From contig JACPOH010000065.1 of NCBI GenBank assembly GCA_016185075.1, positions 1 to 33,743 on the forward strand: a stretch of DNA of 33,743 bases. Reading direction: 5' to 3'. The notes under the pieces are model-generated. The model saw nothing but the letters and a program-made list of their open reading frames with translations, ran no database searches and was not told where the DNA came from. This DNA is from Aquabacterium sp. (GTDB taxonomy: Bacteria > Pseudomonadota > Gammaproteobacteria > Burkholderiales > Burkholderiaceae_C). Shown one piece after another: positions 1-8,016 of this stretch. The translations under genes and the position numbers were made by a program. The first letter of the stretch is position 1. The number at the start of each line of letters is the position of its first letter.

Positions 1-1646
1 CTACGTTCAAGGTGGCGGCCGAGTACGGCGTGATCGTGCTGACGGCGATCTCGGCCTTCATCTTCATGCGTCGCCGCAAAGAGCAGTTGCCCTACAGCCC
101 GAATGACCTGTGCACAGCGGCGCTCATCACGATGCTGTCCGAGGCGTGCCTGACCCTGTACGCCAACGTCAACGATGCCTTCATCCTGCTGGGCCATGTC
201 TACAAGGTCGTGGCCTATTTCTACATTTACCGCGCGGTCTTCGTGACCAGCGTGCGTGACCCTTACCGGCGGCTGAGCGAAGAGATCGAAGAGCGCCAGG
301 TGGCGGAAGAGCGAGCGGCGTTTCTGGCCTACCACGATGTGCTGACGCGCCTGCCCAACCGCGAGCTGGCGCGCGATCGTCTGCTGCAGGCCCTGGCCGA
401 TGCCAAACGGCACAACAAGCAGGTCGCCCTGGTGCTGCTTGATCTGGACCATTTCAAGAACATCAATGACACCTTGGGCCACACGGCTGGCGACCAACTG
501 CTGCGTGGGGTGGCCACGATCCTGGTCAACACGCTGAGGCAGTCGGACACGGTGAGCCGGCCTGGTGGGGACGAGTTCCTCCTGGTGCTCAAGGATCTGT
601 CGGATGCCGATGCGGCCACGCCGGTGGTCACCAAGGTGATGGAGGAGCTGGGCAAGCCCTTCTCGGTCAATGGCCACGAGCTGTCCATTTCTGCGTCGAT
701 GGGCATCGCGATGGCGCCCAACGATGGTGAGGACTTCGACGCCTTGCTGCAGCGTGCCGACACGGCGATGTACCGCGCCAAGGAAGAGGGGCGCAACACC
801 TATCGGTTCTTTGATGACCGCATGAACGCCGAGGCCGTCGAGCGACTGAACATGCGTAACGGCCTGCGCCGTGCGCTGGAGCTGGGGCAGTTTGTGCTGC
901 ACTACCAGCCCCAGGTGGATCTGGCCACGGGCCGTGTCTTTGGCGTGGAGGCCCTGATCCGCTGGCAGCACCCCGAGTGGGGGCTGGTGCCGCCCGGCAA
1001 ATTCATCCCGGTGGCCGAGGACAGCGGTTTGATCGTGCCCATCGGCGACTGGGTGATTGCCGAGGCCTGTCGTCAGGCGGTGGCCTGGTCGGACAAGGGC
1101 CTGCCGCCGATGACGGTGGCCGTGAACCTGTCTGCGCTGCAGTTCAAGCGCGGCGAGGTGGAGTCCGTGGTGTCGCAGGCCTTGGTCGCATCGGGCCTGC
1201 CACCGGCGCAGCTGGAGCTGGAGCTGACCGAGTCGGTGCTGATCAGCGATGTGGAGAGCGTGGAGACGCGCCTGAAGGCACTGAAGGCCCTGGGCGTGAA
1301 GCTGGCCATCGACGATTTCGGTACGGGCTACTCCAGCTTGTCCTACCTGAAGCGTTTTTCAGTCGACAAGCTCAAGATCGACCAGAGTTTCGTGCGGGAT
1401 CTGGAGCGCCACCCGGAAGATGTGGCCATCGTGCGCGCCATCATCCAGATGGCCAAGGGCCTGGGTCTGAGCACCATCGCCGAGGGCGTTGAAACGCTCG
1501 CCATGATGCAGCACCTGCGTGCCCTGGGCTGCCTGGAAGGGCAAGGCTACTGGTTCGCCAAGCCCATGCCTGCTCCCGCGTTCGAGGACTGGCTGCGCCA
1601 GACCCTGGACCACGGCACGCTCAAGCGGGTCACCGAAGCGGCCTGA
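1..1646 (+). CDS. Membrane-anchored GGDEF-EAL protein (c-di-GMP turnover), 5' partial
   Basis: The reading frame is open from the left edge (first full codon at base 3), so the start lies outside the window and about 547 residues are visible. Counting from the Val codon at base 12, residues 1-85 hold hydrophobic segments ending in a LGHVYKVVAYFYIYRAVFV stretch, which resembles the end of a MASE3-type membrane sensor. A GGDEF domain follows, with an intact GGDEF motif (185-189) and the inhibitory-site RxxD (RQSD, 176-179) five residues before it. The EAL domain has EAL (313-315), ELTE, DDFGTGYSS and EGVET, so the phosphodiesterase site also looks complete. By family, the protein makes and/or degrades cyclic di-GMP at the inner membrane in response to an unknown signal; which activity dominates cannot be told from sequence. 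It is convergent with the HiPIP gene, and its stop codon lies in the loop of a hairpin. Confidence 0.93.
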   Translation, partial: TFKVAAEYGVIVLTAISAFIFMRRRKEQLPYSPNDLCTAALITMLSEACLTLYANVNDAFILLGHVYKVVAYFYIYRAVFVTSVRDPYRRLSEEIEERQVAEERAAFLAYHDVLTRLPNRELARDRLLQALADAKRHNKQVALVLLDLDHFKNINDTLGHTAGDQLLRGVATILVNTLRQSDTVSRPGGDEFLLVLKDLSDADAATPVVTKVMEELGKPFSVNGHELSISASMGIAMAPNDGEDFDALLQRADTAMYRAKEEGRNTYRFFDDRMNAEAVERLNMRNGLRRALELGQFVLHYQPQVDLATGRVFGVEALIRWQHPEWGLVPPGKFIPVAEDSGLIVPIGDWVIAEACRQAVAWSDKGLPPMTVAVNLSALQFKRGEVESVVSQALVASGLPPAQLELELTESVLISDVESVETRLKALKALGVKLAIDDFGTGYSSLSYLKRFSVDKLKIDQSFVRDLERHPEDVAIVRAIIQMAKGLGLSTIAEGVETLAMMQHLRALGCLEGQGYWFAKPMPAPAFEDWLRQTLDHGTLKRVTEAA

Positions 1647-1654
1647 GCCGCTTC
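1635..1654. terminator. Probable bidirectional terminator hairpin
   Basis: A perfect 8-bp stem (GAAGCGGC / GCCGCTTC) with loop CTGA spans the stop codon of the GGDEF-EAL gene and is followed by a T-rich ATTCGTTTCCT tail. It sits between two convergent genes 18 nt apart, so it may end both transcripts. The T-tract is imperfect, so efficiency is uncertain. Confidence 0.55.
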
Positions 1655-1664
1655 ATTCGTTTCC

Positions 1665-1976
1665 TCAGGCCTTCTTGGCGTAGGCCGAGCACCAGCCCTT
1701 GGCATTGACCTGCTTGCCGCCGACCAGCGGGCAGGCGCCCCAGGCGTCACCGGCCTTGCCCTGGAAGAACTGGCAATTGCCACAGACGCTGCCGGCCTTG
1801 TAGGTGGGGTACTTCTTGGCATCCACCTTGGTGGCGTCGTGCTTGTAGCCCAGGCCGGTGGCGGTCGGGTCCTTTTCGTCCACCTTGGGGGCGTCCGCGG
1901 CGCGTGCCTGGCCCATCACCGACAGGGCGGCTGCGGCGGGCACGATGGTCATCATGAATTGGCGACGGCTGGTCAT
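1665..1976 (-). CDS. High-potential iron-sulfur protein (HiPIP), Tat-exported
   Basis: A 103-residue precursor. The N-terminus carries a twin-arginine signal (SRRQFM) and a hydrophobic stretch ending at ARA (about residue 26), so it is exported folded to the periplasm. The mature part has four cysteines at 65, 68, 82 and 96 in the CxxC...C...C arrangement of HiPIPs, which hold one [4Fe-4S] cluster working between the +2 and +3 states. Such proteins are soluble electron carriers, for example to photosynthetic reaction centres or terminal oxidases in purple and other betaproteobacteria; the partner here is not visible. The start is the ATG at 1976. The gene is divergent from a MerR-type regulator, and the 143-nt gap between them contains two inverted repeats. 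Confidence 0.95.
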   Translation of the reverse strand: MTSRRQFMMTIVPAAAALSVMGQARAADAPKVDEKDPTATGLGYKHDATKVDAKKYPTYKAGSVCGNCQFFQGKAGDAWGACPLVGGKQVNAKGWCSAYAKKA

Positions 1977-2007
1977 GGTGTGTTCTCCATTGAGTGGGGG
2001 AAGGTTA

Positions 2008-2028
2008 AAAGTGGTTTGAATCCACTTT
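2008..2028. promoter_or_regulatory. Inverted repeat in the HiPIP / MerR divergent promoter region
   Basis: A perfect 7-bp inverted repeat, AAAGTGG-N7-CCACTTT, lies about 32 nt upstream of the HiPIP start. Its right arm overlaps a TTGACT hexamer (2027-2032) that could be a -35 element reading toward the regulator gene. Position and symmetry suggest an operator, but no binding protein can be assigned from sequence alone. Confidence 0.4.
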
Positions 2029-2045
2029 GACTCATTTTCGACCCG

Positions 2046-2059
2046 CCATTGGCCAATGG
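2046..2059. promoter_or_regulatory. Perfect 14-bp palindrome upstream of the MerR-type regulator
   Basis: CCATTGGCCAATGG is a perfect uninterrupted palindrome lying 60 nt before the regulator start codon. Together with the inverted repeat at 2008-2028 it is a candidate operator for autoregulation or for control of the divergent HiPIP gene. Function is inferred only from symmetry and position. Confidence 0.4.
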
Positions 2060-2119
2060 ATGTCGCGACAATGGATCAAGCGAATTCAATTTGAGTTCAA
2101 TCAAGATTCGAGGTGCGCC

Positions 2120-3154
2120 ATGTCCGAAGAAGTGAGATCCATCAAGGAAGACGCCATCGTCCCTCGCTACCGCAGCAGTGCAGCGGCCCGCATGGTCAAC
2201 ATCACGGTTGCCACCCTGCGCGTGTGGGAGCGGCGTTACCAGGTGGTGGGGCCGGTGCAGACGGCATCCGGCCAGCGGCTCTACTCCAGCCAGGATGTGC
2301 GCCGGCTGGTGTTGATCAAGCAACTGGTCAACCGAGGGCACAGCATCGGCATGCTGGCGCGCATGGAGACCGCCAGCCTGCAGGACCTCATGGATGAGGC
2401 GGACCAGACCGAGAGCGTGCTCAATGGGGACGTCGCCTTGCCGGCGCTGGTCGCCAACCCGGCGATCGACACGGGCCCGGAAGAGCTGCGCGTCTTGCTG
2501 GTGGGCAAGGATGCGGCCTTGCACTGGGCCAATGTGTTGCACGGTTTCGAGGGGGTCAAGCTGGTCAAGTCCATTGACGGCAGCCCCGCTTCAGAGCTCT
2601 CCATCAAAGGTGTGAAGGCCGACGTGTTGCTGGCCGATCTGTCTGCGCTGCACATGGACACGGTGGACTGGCTGATACGGCTGCAGCGGGTCGTCGGCGC
2701 CCGCCAACTGCTGGTTGTCTATGGCTTTGCCAGCACCCAGGTGACCGGCGCTTTGCATGCACGTGGCGCCATCCTGAGGCGCACGCCGGTGCCGGCCGTG
2801 GAACTCATGCAGGCCATGATGGATGCGGCACGCGGCTGGCGCAGTGTGGCGCGTGGCTTGAGGCATGTGCCTGACCCCGCGCCTGCACCGCGCTTTGATG
2901 CAGGCGCGCTGGCTGGCCTGGTGCAGGCCATGCCCCGGGTGGCCTGCGAGTGCCCGCAGCACCTTGCCCACCTGGTGACCATGCTGGGCCAGTTCGAGGC
3001 TTACAGCGCCGATTGCGAAAGCCGGGAACCGGCCGACGTGGCACTGCACGCTTACCTGTACCGCGTGGCCGGGCACGCGCGCGCCCTCATGGAAGAAGCG
3101 CTGGTGACCCTGGCTCAGGCCGAGGGTGTGGCCTTGCCTCAGGCCACGGCCTGA
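2120..3154 (+). CDS. MerR-family transcriptional regulator with Cys/His-containing C-terminal region
   Basis: A 344-residue protein. Residues 17-90 form a MerR-type winged helix (SSAAARMVNITVATLRVWER, then GQRLYSSQDVRRL). Residues 123-240 look like an alpha/beta Rossmann domain similar in layout to the B12-binding domains of CarH/LitR regulators, but the DxHxxG cobalamin-binding motif is not present. The C-terminus (about 270-335) has a C276-x-C278-P-x-H281 motif followed by a helical segment with another Cys, which could bind a metal or act as a redox switch. I chose the ATG at 2120 because GAGG lies just upstream and homology begins there; an in-frame start at 2027 would add 31 unsupported residues. 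The gene is divergent from the HiPIP gene and overlaps the 3' end of the convergent ABC exporter gene by 16 nt. Confidence 0.88.
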   Translation: MSEEVRSIKEDAIVPRYRSSAAARMVNITVATLRVWERRYQVVGPVQTASGQRLYSSQDVRRLVLIKQLVNRGHSIGMLARMETASLQDLMDEADQTESVLNGDVALPALVANPAIDTGPEELRVLLVGKDAALHWANVLHGFEGVKLVKSIDGSPASELSIKGVKADVLLADLSALHMDTVDWLIRLQRVVGARQLLVVYGFASTQVTGALHARGAILRRTPVPAVELMQAMMDAARGWRSVARGLRHVPDPAPAPRFDAGALAGLVQAMPRVACECPQHLAHLVTMLGQFEAYSADCESREPADVALHAYLYRVAGHARALMEEALVTLAQAEGVALPQATA

Positions 3155-4992
3155 TCGTCATCCTCGGTGTCTTCGCCCAGGAAGCCGCCGCTTTGGTGTG
3201 CCCACAGGCGCGCGTACAGGCCACCCTTGGCCAGCAGCGAGGCATGGTCGCCTTCTTCGACGATGCGGCCCTGGTCCAGCACGATGAGCCGGTCCATGGC
3301 CGCGATGGTGGACAGCCGGTGCGCGATGGCCACCACGGTCTTGCCCTCCATCAGGCGGTAGAGACTGGCCTGGATGGCGGCCTCCACCTCGGAGTCCAGC
3401 GCGCTGGTGGCCTCGTCCAGAAGCAGGATGGGGGCGTCCTTGAGCATCACGCGGGCAATCGCAATGCGCTGGCGCTGGCCACCTGAGAGCTTCACGCCGC
3501 GCTCACCCACATGAGCATCGTAGGCCGTTCGGCCCTTGGGGTCGCTCAAGGTCTGGATGAAGTCGTGTGCCTCGGCCTTGATGGCGGCCTGCACCATGTC
3601 CTGCTCGGTGGCGTCCGGGCGGCCGTACAGGATGTTGTCGCGCACCGAGCGGTGCAGCAGCGAGGTGTCCTGCGTGACCATGCCGATCTGCGCCCGCAGG
3701 CTGTCTTGCGTGACCTGGCTGATGTCCTGGCCATCGATCAGCACCTGCCCACCTTCGACGTCATAGAAGCGCAGCAGCAGGTTCACGATGGTGGACTTGC
3801 CTGCACCAGAGCGACCCACCAGGCCAATCTTTTCGCCAGGCTGGATGTGCAGGTTGAGGCCGTCGATCACCGTGCGCTCGCCGCCGTAGGCGAAGCGCAC
3901 GTTCTGGAAGCGGATGTCGCCGTGCTGCACTTTTAGCGCCTTGGCATGCGGCTGGTCCAGCACCGTGTGTGGTCTGGCCAGGGTGGTGATGCCATCCTGG
4001 ATCGTGCCGATGTGCTCGAACAGCATGGCCACTTCCCACATCATCCAGTGTGAGATGCCATTGAGTCGCAAGGCCATGGCGGTGGCGGCGGCCACGGCAC
4101 CGATGCCCACCTGCCCATGGCTCCACAGCCACAGGGCCAGGCCCGTGGTGCTCAGGATGAGCAGCATGCTCAGCGAATGGTTGATGACCTCGAATCCGCT
4201 GACCAGGCGCATCTGGCCGTACACGGTCTTCATGAACTCCTTCATGGCCGATTGCGCGTAGGCGGCTTCACGGTTGGCATGCGAGAACAGCTTGACCGTG
4301 GCGATGTTGGTGTAGGCATCGGTGATGCGGCCGGTCATGGTCGAGCGGGCATCGGCCTGTTCCTTGGACTTGCGCGCCAGCCTGGGCACGAAGTAGCTCA
4401 CCGAGATCACGTACAGCGTCAGCCAGCCCAGGAAGGGCATGATCAGCCACAGGTCGAAGCGGCCTACCACCACGGTCATGGTCACGAAGTAGATGGCCAC
4501 GAAGACCAGGATGTCGGCGACGATGAAGCAGGTGTCGCGGATGGCAATGGCCGTCTGCATCACCTTGGTGGCCACGCGCCCGGCGAACTCGTCCTGGTAG
4601 AAGCCCATGCTCTGGCCGAGCATGAGGCGGTGGAAGTTCCAGCGCATCTTCATCGGGAAGTTGCCGGCCAGTGCCTGGTGCTTGATCACCGTCTGCAGCA
4701 GCACGGCCAGCGGGCTGGCCAGCAGGATGAGGGCCAGCACAAGCAGCTTGTCGCGAGACTGCGTCCACAGTTGGGCGGGCGGCACCTGGCTGAGCCAGTC
4801 CACCACGCTGCCCAGCATGTTGAACAGCAGGGCCTCGAACGCGCCGATGGCCGCGGTGAGCGTGGTCATGCCCAGGATGAAGCGGCGCTGCCCATGCGTG
4901 CCGGCCCACACGAAGGCCAGAAAGCCTTTGGGCGGCACCGCTGGGGGCGTATCGGGGTAGGGGTCGATCAGTCTTTCAAACCAGCTCAGCAC
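3139..4992 (-). CDS. ABC exporter, fused membrane and ATPase domains (MsbA/MDR type)
   Basis: A 617-residue half-transporter. An N-terminal six-helix ABC membrane domain (about residues 30-330) is followed by a nucleotide-binding domain with Walker A GRSGAGKST (near 391), signature LSGGQRQRIAIAR (near 500), Walker B ILLLDEATSALD (near 520) and an H-loop in IAHRLSTI. Such proteins homodimerise in the inner membrane and export lipids, drugs or peptides; the substrate cannot be inferred. I prefer the GTG start at 4992 because GGAG sits about 8 nt upstream and the typical N-terminus LSWFERLIDPYPD begins there; a start at 5025 would add 11 residues. The gene is alone in its orientation between a convergent regulator gene and the upstream ion channel gene. 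Confidence 0.92.
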   Translation of the reverse strand: MLSWFERLIDPYPDTPPAVPPKGFLAFVWAGTHGQRRFILGMTTLTAAIGAFEALLFNMLGSVVDWLSQVPPAQLWTQSRDKLLVLALILLASPLAVLLQTVIKHQALAGNFPMKMRWNFHRLMLGQSMGFYQDEFAGRVATKVMQTAIAIRDTCFIVADILVFVAIYFVTMTVVVGRFDLWLIMPFLGWLTLYVISVSYFVPRLARKSKEQADARSTMTGRITDAYTNIATVKLFSHANREAAYAQSAMKEFMKTVYGQMRLVSGFEVINHSLSMLLILSTTGLALWLWSHGQVGIGAVAAATAMALRLNGISHWMMWEVAMLFEHIGTIQDGITTLARPHTVLDQPHAKALKVQHGDIRFQNVRFAYGGERTVIDGLNLHIQPGEKIGLVGRSGAGKSTIVNLLLRFYDVEGGQVLIDGQDISQVTQDSLRAQIGMVTQDTSLLHRSVRDNILYGRPDATEQDMVQAAIKAEAHDFIQTLSDPKGRTAYDAHVGERGVKLSGGQRQRIAIARVMLKDAPILLLDEATSALDSEVEAAIQASLYRLMEGKTVVAIAHRLSTIAAMDRLIVLDQGRIVEEGDHASLLAKGGLYARLWAHQSGGFLGEDTEDDDQAVA

Positions 4993-5071
4993 GGCAGGGG
5001 CTCCGCAAGGGCGCCACGCGCCCATAAGCGCCCAAGGGTACCGTGTTTGCGCCTGCGCGGCGCACGGTGGC

Positions 5072-5968
5072 CTATTTGGCGCTGACGGCGGCCTGCTGCA
5101 TGGGCGATCCCACCTTCAGGTGCTGGTCACTGTCGGCCATGGCGGCCAGCAACTGCCGGGCGTTTTCCTTGCCGACGGCCGCTTCGGCCAGCAGGAACCC
5201 GCCGACTTCGCCCACGCCCACCACAAGGTCGGCGCCAGCCGCTTCGAGGTACACACGCTGACCGGGGTCGAGCAATTCGGCAATGATGCGGGCGTCGCGG
5301 TTGCTGGTGCGTGCCACCATGCAGTTGACGGCGGTCAGCGCGTCGGCGTTCTGCTTTTCTGCATAGTTGGCCAGCACCACGATGGTGGCGGCTTGAGGCA
5401 GGCAGGCACGCTCTACGCACTCGCCGCGGATGGGGTAGCTGGCCCGCGTGAACAGCAGCAGCGGGTCATCGATCGGCTTGTGGTCCAGATCGGCCATGAC
5501 CACGATGGGCGCGTGCGCAAAGCGCGCTTCGTGGCGAAGGTTGCGGATGATCTGCGGCCCCTTGATGTTCCAGCCAACGATGACGATGTGTTCGCTCAGC
5601 TTGTGCATTTTCAACCCCATGTCTTCCTTGACCTTGCGCTCGATGAGGACAGCGGCCGCCAGCGCGCACAGCAAGGCGGTCAGCAGTTTGGACAGGATCA
5701 GGGCAATGCCCACGACGATGCGCCCGGGCAAGGTAACGGGCTGCACGGCCGAATCCCCGGAGGTCGTCATCGTGACCAGGATGCCGTAGAAGGCTTCGCC
5801 GAAGGAATGAACGCGCGCGCTGTGCCCCGACTCGAAGTAGTAGACCAGCGCGGCGCCGGCCACCCACATGAGGATGAAGATGCCGGTCAGCTCGACGATG
5901 AAGCGGTAGCGTGCCACCGCCATCAGCCGCATGAACAGGGCCAGAAGGCTGGTCCGCGAAGTCACCAT
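5072..5968 (-). CDS. Two-TM ion channel with RCK (TrkA-N) domain and non-canonical filter
   Basis: A 298-residue protein with the layout of a bacterial K+ channel: TM1 (about 23-45), a pore loop, TM2 (about 84-108), then a cytosolic RCK/TrkA-N domain starting with SEHIVIVGWNIKGPQII, whose glycine-rich loop would bind NAD or another nucleotide. The pore loop aligns with the usual TTVGYGD filter region but reads TTSGDSA (TTSGDS at residues 68-73, bases 5750-5767), so three of the four VGYG residues differ. It is therefore ion-channel-like, but K+ selectivity is doubtful. The ATG at 5968 has GGAG about 7 nt upstream; an in-frame TTG at 6031 is less likely. It lies 79 nt upstream of the exporter gene on the same strand, so the two may be co-transcribed. 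Confidence 0.88.
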   Translation of the reverse strand: MVTSRTSLLALFMRLMAVARYRFIVELTGIFILMWVAGAALVYYFESGHSARVHSFGEAFYGILVTMTTSGDSAVQPVTLPGRIVVGIALILSKLLTALLCALAAAVLIERKVKEDMGLKMHKLSEHIVIVGWNIKGPQIIRNLRHEARFAHAPIVVMADLDHKPIDDPLLLFTRASYPIRGECVERACLPQAATIVVLANYAEKQNADALTAVNCMVARTSNRDARIIAELLDPGQRVYLEAAGADLVVGVGEVGGFLLAEAAVGKENARQLLAAMADSDQHLKVGSPMQQAAVSAK

Positions 5969-6070
5969 GGGCAGGCTCCAACGCAAGATGGGGTGGAACC
6001 AGTCTACGGCCAGTACCCGGGGGGCTGGCAAGCGTAAGTACCTAGGCCGGTCCTTGCCTGTGTGACATGT

Positions 6071-6988
6071 TCAATAGATTTCCGGCACGATCATGCTTTG
6101 CGGCACCGGCTGGCGGATGTAGTCCTCGCGGCGCTCGCGCGGCGGCAAGCCCACAGGCGGGTGCTCGATTTCGTGATACGGCATTTGCTGCAGCAGATGG
6201 TGGATGCAGTTCAGGCGTGAGCGCTTCTTGTCCACGGCCTGCACGACCCACCAGGGCGCCTCGGGGATGTGGGTGCGCTCCAGCATCACCTCCTTGGCCC
6301 GCGTGTAGTCTTCCCAGCGTCGGCGGCTTTCAAGGTCCATCGGGCTGAGTTTCCACTGCTTGAGCGGGTCCTGGATGCGGGCCAGGAAGCGCGCCTCCTG
6401 CTCATCGTCCGACACGGAGAACCAGTACTTGATGATGCGGATGCCACTGCGCACCAGCATCTTCTCGAACTCGGGCACGGAGCGGAAGAACTCTTCGAGC
6501 TCATCGTCGCTGCAAAAGCCCATCACGCGCTCGACGCCGGCGCGGTTGTACCAGCTGCGGTCAAACAACACGATCTCGCCGGCGGCGGGCAGGTGGGCCA
6601 CATAGCGCTGGAAGTACCACTGGGTCTTTTCGCGGTCGTTGGGGGCGGGCAGGGCGGCCACTCGGCACACGCGCGGGTTCAGCCTTTGGGTGATGCGCTT
6701 GATGGCGCCGCCCTTGCCGGCCGCATCGCGCCCCTCGAACAGCACGACCACACGCTCGCCTGTGTGCACCACCCAGTCCTGCAGTTTGACGAGCTCGCCT
6801 TGCAGGCGAAACAGCTCGCGGAAGTACATGCGGCGGGTGTCGCGGGCCTCCGGGCTGAGCGCCAGCGTGTCGCCGGCCAGCAGGCGATCGTCGATCTCCA
6901 TCTCCAGCTCTTCGTCGTAGCTGTCGATGACGTCATCCTGCAGGCGGCGCAGCAGATCCGGGTCGATGGGGGGGATGGGGTGGGTCAT
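6071..6988 (-). CDS. ppk2: Polyphosphate kinase 2
   Basis: A 305-residue PPK2-family protein, which transfers phosphate between inorganic polyphosphate and nucleoside diphosphates (mainly forming GTP or ATP from polyP) in the cytosol. It has Walker A GRDAAGKGG (86-94), the Walker B/catalytic segment LFDRSWYNRAGVERVMGF (141-158) and a lid-type helix DYTRAKEVMLERT. Length and motifs fit the single-domain class of PPK2. The ATG at 6988 begins the conserved reading MTHPIPPIDP; a GTG at 7030 would extend it by 14 residues with no better ribosome site. The gene is divergent from the acyltransferase gene, and the 137-nt gap holds a palindrome. It fits a polymer-storing lifestyle also suggested by the PHB depolymerase gene. 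Confidence 0.95.
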   Translation of the reverse strand: MTHPIPPIDPDLLRRLQDDVIDSYDEELEMEIDDRLLAGDTLALSPEARDTRRMYFRELFRLQGELVKLQDWVVHTGERVVVLFEGRDAAGKGGAIKRITQRLNPRVCRVAALPAPNDREKTQWYFQRYVAHLPAAGEIVLFDRSWYNRAGVERVMGFCSDDELEEFFRSVPEFEKMLVRSGIRIIKYWFSVSDDEQEARFLARIQDPLKQWKLSPMDLESRRRWEDYTRAKEVMLERTHIPEAPWWVVQAVDKKRSRLNCIHHLLQQMPYHEIEHPPVGLPPRERREDYIRQPVPQSMIVPEIY

Positions 6989-7063
6989 GGAGCGCTTCGG
7001 AACGTGAATGCAAACGGAATAAGCTGCCACGCTGGCGTGTCAGTTTGATGATTGGGTGATTTC

Positions 7064-7077
7064 TGCACATCTGTGCA
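7064..7077. promoter_or_regulatory. Palindrome TGCACA-TC-TGTGCA between ppk2 and the acyltransferase gene
   Basis: A perfect 6-bp inverted repeat with a 2-nt spacer, followed at once by CACATAATC, whose CATAAT could be a -10 element for the acyltransferase gene. No good -35 hexamer is visible at 17 nt, which would fit an activator-dependent or weak promoter. A T8 run (7097-7104) and a GGGGC/GCCCC hairpin (7105-7118) lie between it and the start codon at 7126. Confidence 0.4.
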
Positions 7078-7125
7078 CATAATCGCCACCTGTCGCTTTT
7101 TTTTGGGGCGCTGGCCCCTCTTGCC

Positions 7126-8016
7126 ATGTTTCATCGGATTTTGTCCTTCATCAAGGGTGTGCTGGCCAGCGTCGTGCTGACCATCAACATCGTGGTGGCC
7201 TTTTCCTTGGTTTTTCCCCTGGCGCTGGTCAAGCTGGTGCTGCCTTTCCGCTTCGTGCGGCTGGTGGTGGACTTCATCCTGGCCAACATCGCCGAGACCT
7301 GGATCGCCGTCAACAGCATGTGGATGGCCGCGGTGGGCCGCACGCGCTGGCATGTGCAGGGTGACACCCAGTTCAAGTACAAGGGCTGGTACCTGGTCAG
7401 CAGCAACCACCAGAGCTGGGTCGACATCCTGGTGCTGCAGAAGGTGTTCAACCGCAAGATCCCGCTGCTGAAGTTCTTCATCAAGCACGAGTTGATCTAT
7501 GTGCCGCTGATGGGCCTGGCCTGGTGGGCGCTGGACTTCCCCTTCATGAAGCGCCGCGGCGGGGCCAGTGCCAAGAAGGATCTGGAGACGGCGCGCAAGG
7601 CCTGTGAGAAGTACAAGGTGATCCCCACCTCGGTGATCAGCTTCATGGAGGGCACGCGCTACACGCCGGCCAAGGCCAAGGAGCAGAAGACGCCTTACAA
7701 GCACCTGCTCAAGGCCAAGACCGGTGGCGTGGGCATGGCCCTGGAAACCATGGGTGAGTTGTTCAACTGCATGGTGGACGTGACCATCGTCTACCCCAAG
7801 GGGGTGCCCACGTTCGTTGACCTGCTGACCGGCAACATCGATGACGTGATCGTGTCCGTGCGCTCGGTGCCCATCCCCAAGGACGTGCTGGTCAATGAAA
7901 ACGGCGACCCGCCTTCACGCGCCCACCTGCAGCAGTGGATCAATGACCTCTGGCAAGCCAAGGACCATGAGATCGACCGCCTGACGGCGGACTTCAAGGC
8001 CAGGAAGCTGAAGTAA
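7126..8016 (+). CDS. Membrane-bound 1-acyl-glycerol-3-phosphate acyltransferase-like protein (PlsC/YihG family)
   Basis: A 296-residue protein with N-terminal hydrophobic segments (about 8-55) and an LPLAT acyltransferase domain. The catalytic NHxxxxD motif is NHQSWVD (H95, D100) and the second motif is EGTR (175-178). By family it moves an acyl chain from acyl-CoA or acyl-ACP to lysophosphatidic acid or a related lysolipid at the inner membrane. It looks closer to the E. coli YihG type than to the housekeeping PlsC, so an accessory role in phospholipid remodelling is likely. No clear Shine-Dalgarno precedes the ATG at 7126, and a GC hairpin lies just before it, but there is no alternative early start. 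Its 3' end overlaps the convergent downstream gene by 23 nt. Confidence 0.9.
   Translation: MFHRILSFIKGVLASVVLTINIVVAFSLVFPLALVKLVLPFRFVRLVVDFILANIAETWIAVNSMWMAAVGRTRWHVQGDTQFKYKGWYLVSSNHQSWVDILVLQKVFNRKIPLLKFFIKHELIYVPLMGLAWWALDFPFMKRRGGASAKKDLETARKACEKYKVIPTSVISFMEGTRYTPAKAKEQKTPYKHLLKAKTGGVGMALETMGELFNCMVDVTIVYPKGVPTFVDLLTGNIDDVIVSVRSVPIPKDVLVNENGDPPSRAHLQQWINDLWQAKDHEIDRLTADFKARKLK

Noticed and set aside
4117-5085. 322-codon plus-strand open frame opposite the ABC exporter gene
   Set aside because: Antisense shadow; the His/Gly/Gln-rich product shows no domain.
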